Shown here piece by piece: positions 1-5,558 of a stretch of DNA of 6,981 bases (position 1 is its first letter; each line of letters starts with the position of its first letter). Below the pieces are notes generated by a model. That model ran no database searches. It saw only the letters and a program-made list of their open reading frames with translations, and was not told the DNA's origin. Origin of the DNA: JAAFHS01 sp031396505 (GTDB taxonomy: Bacteria; Pseudomonadota; Alphaproteobacteria; Rhodobacterales; Rhodobacteraceae); NCBI GenBank assembly GCA_031396505.1, contig JANNKX010000035.1:1-6981 (forward strand). The letters run 5' to 3'. Made by a program: the position numbers and the translations under genes.

Positions 1-21
1 GTGGCGGAGCGCAAAGCATGA
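1..21 (+). CDS. soxD: 3' end of preceding gene, probably sarcosine oxidase delta subunit (soxD), partial
   Basis: The frame beginning at base 1 reads V-A-E-R-K-A and stops at TGA 19-21. That TGA shares bases with the soxA ATG at 18-20, giving an ATGA overlap typical of translationally coupled genes in a tight operon. The identity is inferred from position: heterotetrameric sarcosine oxidase operons commonly run soxB-soxD-soxA-soxG, and the delta subunit is a small zinc-binding protein with a charged C-terminus. Six residues cannot prove the family, so both the frame and the name rest on context. Confidence 0.55.
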   Translation: MAERKA

Positions 22-2933
22 GAATTGACGGCAAGGGCCTGATCGACCGGACCAAACCCGTCCGCTTCCGCTTCGATGGCAAGGATTACGCGGGCTTTGC
101 AGGCGATACGCTCGCCTCGGCCCTGCTGGCCAATGGCGTCAAACTGATGGGCCGCAGTTTCAAATACCACCGCCCGCGCGGGGTGATGACGGCGGGGTCG
201 GAAGAGCCCAACGCCATGGTCGAAGTGATCGACGGCGCGCAACAGACGCCGAACTGCCGCGCGACAACGCTGGAAATCTATGCGGGGCTGGAGGCGCGCA
301 GCCAGAACCGCTGGCCATCGCTGCGCTGGGACGCGATGAGCGTGAATGACGCCCTGTCGCCGTTCTTCAGCGCGGGCTTTTACTACAAGACCTTCATGTG
401 GCCCCGCGCGTTCTGGGAGGCCATCTATGAACCCCTGATCCGCCGTGCCGCCGGTCTGGGCAGCCTGTCGGGCCTGAAAGACGATGGCGTTTACGAACAG
501 GCCTATGCCCATTGCGATCTGCTGGTGATCGGCGCGGGGCCGACGGGCCTGATGGCCGCCCTGACTGCCGCGCGTGCGGGCGCGGATGTGATCCTCGCCG
601 ATGAGGGCGCGCGGATGGGCGGGCGGCTGCTATCCGAAACCATCACGCTGAACGGCAAATCCGGGGCGGATTGGGCCACTGAAACGCTGGCAGAACTGAC
701 CGCAATGCCCAACGTCCGTCTGATGCCGCGCACCACCGTGACGGGCGCCTATGACCACGGATCCTACGCCGCATTGGAGCGCGTGGGCCTGCATCTGGCC
801 CCGCAACCCCACCTGTCGCGCGAGTGTTTCTGGCGCATCCGCGCCGCCCGGTCGATCCTCTGCGCCGGGGCCGTCGAACGCAGCATCGCGTTCGAGACCA
901 ACGACCGCCCCGGCATCATGATGGCGGGGTCCGTGCGTGCCTACCTGAACCGTTACGGCGTGTCGCCGGGCAAGCGCGTGACAGTCTTCGCCAACAACGA
1001 CGACGCCCGCCGCACCGCGCGCGATCTGGCCGCCGCTGGCATCACCATCGCGGCCCTGATCGATGCCCGCGACGATGCCTCCGTGGATGAGGATTTCCCC
1101 GTCCATCGGGGGGCCGTGGTCACCGATACGGCGGGCCGGCACGGGTTGAACTTCATCACCGTCAAACAGGGCGATGCCAGCTTCAGGATCGAAACCGACT
1201 GCCTCGCCGTCTCGGGCGGCTGGAACCCGGCGGTACACCTGACCTGCCACATGAATGGCCGCCCCACATGGCGCGATGATCTTGCCGCCTTCGTGCCGAC
1301 CCCCGGTGCCGTGCCCGGCATGATTGCCGCAGGGGCTGCGAATGGTGATTTCTCAACCCGTGCCTGCCTCAGTGCGGGCAAAATGGCCGCAGCACTTGCA
1401 CTTTCTGAACTTGACCGCAAAATTCCCGCCATCACGCTGCCCGAAACCGAGGATCAGCCTTATCGCCTGACGCCGCTGTGGCAGGTCCCGCACAGATCCC
1501 GCGCCTGGATCGACTTTGCCAATGACGTCACGGTCAAGGACGTGAACCTGTCGGCACAGGAAGGCTTTCGTTCCGTCGAACACATGAAACGCTACACCAC
1601 CCAAGGCATGGCCCCCGATCAAGGCAAGAATTCGAATGTGGTCGCTTTGGCCGTCCTCGCCGATGCCACCGGGCAAAGCATTCCCGAAACCGGCACCACC
1701 GTGTTTCGCCCGCCCTATACGCCGGTGTCCATCGCGGCGATGGGGTCAGGCGGGCGAGGCGCGGGCTTTGCCCCACAACGCTTTCTGACGTCGGATCAGG
1801 CCAGCCGTGACCGGGGTGCCCCGATGATCGAGGCAGGGTTGTGGTATCGCCCCAGCTATTTCCCCAAACCGGGGGAAAAGACGTTGCAGCAATCCTGCGA
1901 CCGCGAGGTCGATCTGGTGCGCAAAACCGTCGGCGTCGCCGATGTATCGACCCTTGGCAAGATCGACATCCAAGGGCGCGACGCCGCGCGTTTTCTGGAT
2001 TTCGTCTATACCAACACGTTTTCCACCCTGCCTGTCGGCCGCGTCCGCTATGGCCTTATGCTGCGCGAGGATGGCCATGTGCTGGATGACGGCACCACCG
2101 CGCGCTTAGGCGATCATCACTACCTTATGACCACCACGACCGCCGCTGCAGGGCAGGTCATGCGCCATCTGGATTTCGTGCAACAGGCGCATTGCGCAGA
2201 TTGGGATGTGCGGATGATTTCCGTGACCGAGGCTTGGGCGCAGTTTGCTGTCGCAGGCCCGATGGCAAAGCATCTGCTGAACACCATCACCGACATCCCC
2301 GATCTGCCCTTCATGGGTTGCGCGCCCATCACCATCGCGGGCCTGCAGGGCCGCCTGTTCCGCATCAGTTTTTCGGGTGAGGTCGGCTTCGAGGTTGCCG
2401 TGCCCACGCGGTACGGCGAGGCGCTGTTCCGCGATCTGGTGGCGCGCGCCGAAACCCTTGGCGGCGGGCCCTACGGGATGGAGGCGCTGAATGTGCTGCG
2501 CATCGAAAAGGGCTTTATCACCCACGCCGAAATCCACGGGCGGATCACCGCCTTTGACATCGGCATGGCCGCCATGATCAGCGGCAAGAAGGACTGTATC
2601 GGCAAGGCGGCAAGCCTGCGCCCGGGCCTGAACGGCCCGGAACGCGAACAACTGGTGGGTCTGCGGCCGCTGGGCGATGCGCCCATCACCGCAGGCGCGC
2701 ATCTGTTCACGCCCGGCGACAAGGTCCACCGCGAAACCTCGCAAGGCTATGTCACGTCGGTCGGCCATTCACCCACACTGCACGCGTGGCTTGGCCTCGC
2801 CTTCTTGGAGAACGGCCGCGCACGGCACGGCGAGCGGATCCGCCTTGTCGATCATCTGCGCAGCGTCGATCTTTTGTGCGAGGTCACAGACCCCGTGTTT
2901 CACGACAAGGAAGGGGCAAAACTCCGTGCCTGA
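18..2933 (+). CDS. soxA: Sarcosine oxidase, alpha subunit (heterotetrameric type)
   Basis: Largest subunit of cytoplasmic tetrameric sarcosine oxidase, which converts sarcosine, tetrahydrofolate and O2 to glycine, 5,10-methylene-tetrahydrofolate and H2O2. At 971 residues it has the usual family length. Residues about 10-80 form the ferredoxin-like N-terminal domain; its only cysteine is C80, so it cannot hold a 2Fe-2S cluster, as expected for this subunit. A Rossmann dinucleotide motif lies at about 168-180 (VIGAGPTGLMAA; glycines 172, 174, 177), the NAD-binding part. Residues about 605-960 form the aminomethyltransferase (GcvT-like) folate domain, including GEVGFEV at 787-793. The ATG has GGAG at 6-9 eight bases upstream and overlaps the preceding stop. 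The name refers to sarcosine oxidase, not to the unrelated sulfur-oxidation soxA. Dimethylglycine dehydrogenase-type relatives share the GcvT half, but the N-terminal ferredoxin-like plus Rossmann order and the following soxG favour sarcosine oxidase alpha. Confidence 0.95.
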   Translation: MRIDGKGLIDRTKPVRFRFDGKDYAGFAGDTLASALLANGVKLMGRSFKYHRPRGVMTAGSEEPNAMVEVIDGAQQTPNCRATTLEIYAGLEARSQNRWPSLRWDAMSVNDALSPFFSAGFYYKTFMWPRAFWEAIYEPLIRRAAGLGSLSGLKDDGVYEQAYAHCDLLVIGAGPTGLMAALTAARAGADVILADEGARMGGRLLSETITLNGKSGADWATETLAELTAMPNVRLMPRTTVTGAYDHGSYAALERVGLHLAPQPHLSRECFWRIRAARSILCAGAVERSIAFETNDRPGIMMAGSVRAYLNRYGVSPGKRVTVFANNDDARRTARDLAAAGITIAALIDARDDASVDEDFPVHRGAVVTDTAGRHGLNFITVKQGDASFRIETDCLAVSGGWNPAVHLTCHMNGRPTWRDDLAAFVPTPGAVPGMIAAGAANGDFSTRACLSAGKMAAALALSELDRKIPAITLPETEDQPYRLTPLWQVPHRSRAWIDFANDVTVKDVNLSAQEGFRSVEHMKRYTTQGMAPDQGKNSNVVALAVLADATGQSIPETGTTVFRPPYTPVSIAAMGSGGRGAGFAPQRFLTSDQASRDRGAPMIEAGLWYRPSYFPKPGEKTLQQSCDREVDLVRKTVGVADVSTLGKIDIQGRDAARFLDFVYTNTFSTLPVGRVRYGLMLREDGHVLDDGTTARLGDHHYLMTTTTAAAGQVMRHLDFVQQAHCADWDVRMISVTEAWAQFAVAGPMAKHLLNTITDIPDLPFMGCAPITIAGLQGRLFRISFSGEVGFEVAVPTRYGEALFRDLVARAETLGGGPYGMEALNVLRIEKGFITHAEIHGRITAFDIGMAAMISGKKDCIGKAASLRPGLNGPEREQLVGLRPLGDAPITAGAHLFTPGDKVHRETSQGYVTSVGHSPTLHAWLGLAFLENGRARHGERIRLVDHLRSVDLLCEVTDPVFHDKEGAKLRA
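2907..2916 (+). promoter_or_regulatory. Ribosome binding site deciding the soxG GTG start
   Basis: The purine run AAGGAAGGGG lies inside the end of soxA and ends nine bases before the GTG at 2926. It supports this GTG over the in-frame ATGs farther upstream (from 2677), which would force a long overlap with soxA and add residues unlike the gamma subunit. Confidence 0.55.
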
Positions 2934-3471
2934 ACTCATTGCCAAACCACCGCTGGGCCATGCAGCCCTGACCATCGGGCAGGCCACCCTTGCCGTATGG
3001 CCGATCCCCCGCATGACCTCTGTCGCGCCCTTTGCCGGGCAGGACAAGGCGAATGCAAAGGTGTTGAAAGCGATGGACCTTGCCTTTCCTGCCCCCAACC
3101 GTTCCGTCACCAAAGGCGATGCCACCCTGATCTGGACCGGGCGCAACCAGGCCTTCCTGCTGAATGCCGACCCCGCCCCCCTTACGGCAACAGCCGCCCT
3201 GACCGATCAAACCGATGGCTGGGCCGCCTTTGCCCTGCAAGGGCCCCACGCCACCGATATCCTCGCACGTCTGATCCCGCTTGATCTGCGCGAACCCGCC
3301 TTTCCTGTCGGTCAATGCGCCCGCACCGCCCTGAACCATATGAACGCGGTCCTGTGGCGCACCGCGCCCTATGCCTTCACGCTCATGGTTTTCCGCTCCA
3401 TGGCGCAAACCGCGTGGCATGAGATTGATTGCGCGATGCACACCGTCGCCGCCCGCGCGGCCCCCTCTTAA
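2926..3471 (+). CDS. soxG: Sarcosine oxidase, gamma subunit
   Basis: Small structural subunit of tetrameric sarcosine oxidase. The family is distantly related to the GcvT/folate-binding fold but has no catalytic role of its own. I chose the GTG at 2926, which overlaps the last 8 bases of soxA, has a purine-rich ribosome binding site, and gives 181 residues, within the usual range of roughly 180-200. The product starts PELIAKPPLGH. A family-like stretch, GWAAFALQGPHATDILARL, lies mid-protein at about residues 103-121, followed by a C-terminal part with AYAFTL-type hydrophobic strands (here PYAFTLMVFRS). There is no signal peptide or membrane segment. The overlap points to translational coupling, giving matched amounts of alpha and gamma. 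It is the last gene of the sox unit; the next gene, dnaG, belongs to a different function. This subunit diverges quickly, so the call leans on both motifs and position. Confidence 0.9.
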   Translation: MPELIAKPPLGHAALTIGQATLAVWPIPRMTSVAPFAGQDKANAKVLKAMDLAFPAPNRSVTKGDATLIWTGRNQAFLLNADPAPLTATAALTDQTDGWAAFALQGPHATDILARLIPLDLREPAFPVGQCARTALNHMNAVLWRTAPYAFTLMVFRSMAQTAWHEIDCAMHTVAARAAPS

Positions 3472-3527
3472 GCATCTTCCTCTCTGGAAAAATATCCCAC
3501 GGGGGTCCGGGGGTGTGAAACCCCCGG
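3472..3527 (+). repeat. Rhodobacteraceae-style intergenic element after soxG
   Basis: Directly after the soxG stop comes a pyrimidine-rich stretch (CATCTTCCTCTCTGG at 3473-3487), an A/T-rich core (AAAAATAT at 3488-3495), then G-runs and a GC hairpin. From memory, very similar blocks recur downstream of many genes in Rhodobacteraceae genomes; I cannot confirm copy number from one window, where only this copy is present. GGGGGT occurs twice (3501-3506 and 3509-3514), and either copy could pair with ACCCCC at 3520-3525, so two alternative folds exist. The likely role is a 3'-end or transcript-stabilising element. Confidence 0.4.
3507..3527 (+). terminator. GC-rich hairpin, possible terminator or 3'-end stem for soxG
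   Basis: CCGGGGGT (3507-3514) pairs perfectly with ACCCCCGG (3520-3527), an 8-base-pair stem with a GTGAA loop. No U-tract follows on the + strand (CGCGTCGTGC), so it is not a canonical intrinsic terminator. It could still act as a 3'-end stem after Rho-dependent termination or processing, as is common in GC-rich alphaproteobacteria. On the opposite strand an ATATTTTTCC stretch lies beyond the hairpin, but no gene converges from that side. Confidence 0.4.
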
Positions 3528-3543
3528 CGCGTCGTGCTAGAAC
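3515..3543 (+). promoter_or_regulatory. Possible sigma-70 promoter for dnaG
   Basis: GTGAAA (3515-3520) and TAGAAC (3538-3543) each match four of six consensus positions. They are separated by 17 bases, and a TG one base upstream of the -10 box (3535-3536) makes it extended. Transcription would start near 3550, about 25 bases before the dnaG ATG. The -35 box lies in the loop and 3' arm of the hairpin at 3507-3527, so the soxG 3' element and the dnaG promoter would share DNA. This is based on motif fit alone; such fits also occur by chance. Confidence 0.35.
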
Positions 3544-3574
3544 CACCAATCAGGGATTCTCACCAAGGCCGCCC

Positions 3575-5484
3575 ATGTCCCTTCCACCCGGCTTCATCGA
3601 CGAATTGCGCACCCGCGTTTCGCTTTCTTCCATTGTTGGCAAGAAGGTCACCTGGGATATGCGCAAATCCAACCTTGGAAAAGGTGACATGTGGGCGCCG
3701 TGCCCCTTCCATCAGGAAAAATCTGCCAGCTTTCACGTCGATGACCGCAAGGGGTATTACTACTGCTTTGGCTGCCACGCCAAAGGCGACGCCGTCAGTT
3801 TCGTGAAGGAAACCGACAATGTCGGCTTCATGGAGGCGGTGGAAATCCTTGCGCGTGAGGCTGGCATGCCGATGCCCGCGCGTGATCCGCGCGCCGCCGA
3901 AAAGGCCGATCATCGCACGCAACTGGTGCAGGTGATGGAAGAAGCCGTGAAATGGTTCCGCCTGCAACTGCGCACATCGGCGGCGTCGGATGCCCGCGAT
4001 TACCTCGCGCGGCGCAAACTGTCGCCCGAGGCACAAGACCGCTGGGAGATCGGCTTTGCCCCCGATCAGCGCAGCGCGCTGCTGACCGCCCTGACGCAGA
4101 AAGGCATTGCGCCCGATCTGATCGTCGCCGCAGGCCTGTGCGCAAAGGCTGATGATGGCGCAATCTATGACCGCTTCCGTGGCCGCATCATCTTTCCCAT
4201 CCGTGACGCGCGGGGCCGCGCCATCAGTCTGGGGGGCCGCGCAATGGACCCGAACGCGCGCGCGCCAAGTACCTGAACGGCCCGGAAACCGATCTCTTCG
4301 ACAAGGGCCGCAACCTCTATAACCACGCCCCTGCGCGTGAGGCGGCGGGCAAGGGCGCCCCCCTGATCGTCGCCGAAGGCTATATGGATGTGATCGCGCT
4401 GTCCGAGGCCGGGTTCACATCCTGCGTGGCCCCGCTGGGCACCGCTGTGACCGAAGATCAGTTACGCCTGATGTGGCGTATCCACTCCGAACCCGTGATC
4501 GCCCTTGATGGCGATACCGCAGGCATCCGCGCCGCATTGCGGGTGATTGACCTTGCCCTGCCGCTGCTGGAGGCGGGCCAAGGCCTGCGCTTTGCCGTGC
4601 TGCCCGGCGGCATGGACCCCGACGACCTGATCCGCGCGAACGGGGCAGGGGCGATGAAGGCGGTGCTTGATGCCGCCGAACCGATGGTCAACCTGCTGTG
4701 GCGGCGCGAAACGGAAGGCCGCAACTTCGACAGCCCCGAACGCAAAGCCACGCTGGACAAAACCCTGCGCGCCGCCCTGATGCGGATCAAGGACCCGTCC
4801 ATCCGCGGCCATTACGGCGAGGAAATCAAACGGCTGCGCTGGGATCTGTTCGGCAACAGCGCCCGGCCCATGCGCGGCCCAAAGCGTGGCTACATCACCC
4901 CCGCATCCCCCGTCGCCACGTCGAAATCGTCGGTGCTTGCCGGGTCATCCGCCCGCGTCGAAGACCGCCTGCTGACGTCCGTCATGCTGGCAACCCTGAT
5001 CCATCATCCGCACCTGATCGCCCGGTTCGAATCCGCCCTTGAAACCGTCACGCTCGATCATGCCGACCATCGGCGCCTGTGTGCCGCGCTGTTGCGCCAT
5101 GCCGATGATCCGCAAAATCTGCGCGATCATCTGGCGCAGGAATTGGCCCCGCTTCTTGAAACCTTGATGTCTGAACGCCATGTCAGGATTGCGCCGCCGG
5201 TGCAGTCAACCGATGCCGACCTCGCCACCAATTGTGTGGCCGAGGCGCTGGCGAAACTGTCCGCGCGGCGTGGCGCCTTGCGCGAAATCGAAGATGCGAT
5301 GGAAGACATGACCGGCCTTGTCGATGAAGGCCTGACATGGCGTCTGGGGCAGGCAGCACAAGCCCGCAACCGCGCCGACAAGTCCAACCTGGAGGATGCC
5401 GATATGGGTGAAGACCGCGCGGCCCTGTCAAAACACCTGCAAAACCTGATCGACGGTCAGGTTTGGGTAAAGAAAACCCGGTAA
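3575..5484 (+). CDS. dnaG: DNA primase DnaG, reading frame broken near 4255-4266
   Basis: Primase makes the RNA primers for DNA replication and docks on DnaB helicase. The ATG at 3575 has AAGG at 3565-3568 six bases upstream. The N-terminal CHC2 zinc ribbon is complete: C43, H46, C64, C67 in C-x2-H-x17-C-x2-C spacing. The polymerase domain follows, with the basic motif FRGRIIFPI at 201-209. After residue N227 the frame shifts: the upstream frame stops at TGA 4274-4276 (233 residues), while the family-like sequence continues as KYLNGPET in another frame to TAA 5482-5484. Removing two bases from the (CG)5 run at 4255-4264 restores 635 residues, normal for alphaproteobacteria. In that numbering the TOPRIM residues are E267 (VAEGYMD), D311 and D313 (LDGDTAG) and DPDD 347-350. 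A low-complexity linker spans about 424-459, and the DnaB-binding C-terminal domain about 460-635. As dnaG is essential, a sequencing or assembly error is the likeliest cause. Confidence 0.9.
4255..4266 (+). other. Frameshift site in dnaG within a CG-dinucleotide run
   Basis: The upstream frame reads D-P-N-A-R-A-P-S-T-stop; the downstream frame reads A-R-A-K-Y-L-N-G. Both versions contain the bases CGCGCGCGCGCC. The run is 11 bases from the end of the N227 codon to the K codon, whereas 9 would give the expected DPNARAKYLNG. This equals two extra bases, or equivalently a -1 shift that would add one alanine. The frames on both sides are clearly homologous to DnaG, so the change is confined to this run. 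Confidence 0.9.
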
Positions 5485-5501
5485 TCCCCTTTCGTGTGGC
5501 G

Positions 5502-5541
5502 TGATTCGCGCTATTGATTCGTTTAACCGCCACCTGATTCG
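5502..5541 (+). repeat. Three TGATTCG repeats, each holding a GANTC site, upstream of rpoD
   Basis: TGATTCG occurs at 5502-5508, 5515-5521 and 5535-5541, all in the same orientation with start-to-start spacings of 13 and 20 bases, within the 74-base gap between dnaG and rpoD. Each contains GATTC, a GANTC site for the alphaproteobacterial cell-cycle methyltransferase CcrM. The last copy ends six bases before the rpoD ribosome binding site. The shared 7-mer extends beyond what GANTC requires, so a binding site for a regulator is possible. I find no convincing -35/-10 pair in this gap, and rpoD may be transcribed from the dnaG promoter as well. Confidence 0.6.
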
Positions 5542-5547
5542 CACGGC

Positions 5548-5553
5548 AAGGAG
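5548..5553 (+). promoter_or_regulatory. Ribosome binding site of rpoD
   Basis: AAGGAG is a near-perfect Shine-Dalgarno sequence five bases before the ATG at 5559. It is the strongest ribosome binding site in the window and fixes the rpoD start. Confidence 0.75.
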
Positions 5554-5558
5554 CTTCC

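Noticed and set aside
2622..2640. Perfect 7-base-pair hairpin (CCGGGCC / GGCCCGG) inside soxA
   Set aside because: It falls in the middle of the GcvT-like domain, has no U-tract, and encodes ordinary protein sequence (RPGLNGPE); no reason to treat it as a signal.
2106..2768. Open frame of 220 codons on the - strand opposite the GcvT-like half of soxA
   Set aside because: Antisense shadow of a conserved coding region; no recognisable motif and no convincing promoter context.
2884..3549. Open frame of 221 codons on the - strand opposite soxG
   Set aside because: Gly/Arg-rich translation without motifs, fully explained by GC-rich third positions of soxG on the other strand.
4272..4287. 16-base sequence in dnaG identical to soxA 2627-2642 (CCTGAACGGCCCGGAA)
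   Set aside because: Both encode L-N-G-P-E with preferred codons; the shared short peptide in a GC-rich genome explains the match without recombination or repeat origin.
4384..5484. Treating the downstream part of dnaG as a separate gene starting at ATG 4384
   Set aside because: That product would begin just after catalytic E267 in the middle of the TOPRIM domain, and homologous sequence continues upstream in the same frame to 4258, so it is the rest of dnaG.
5485..5530. Candidate sigma-70 promoter for rpoD (for example TTGATT at 5514 or TTTAAC at 5522)
   Set aside because: No pair with 16-18 base spacing matches both boxes acceptably; every trial left one box at half consensus or worse.
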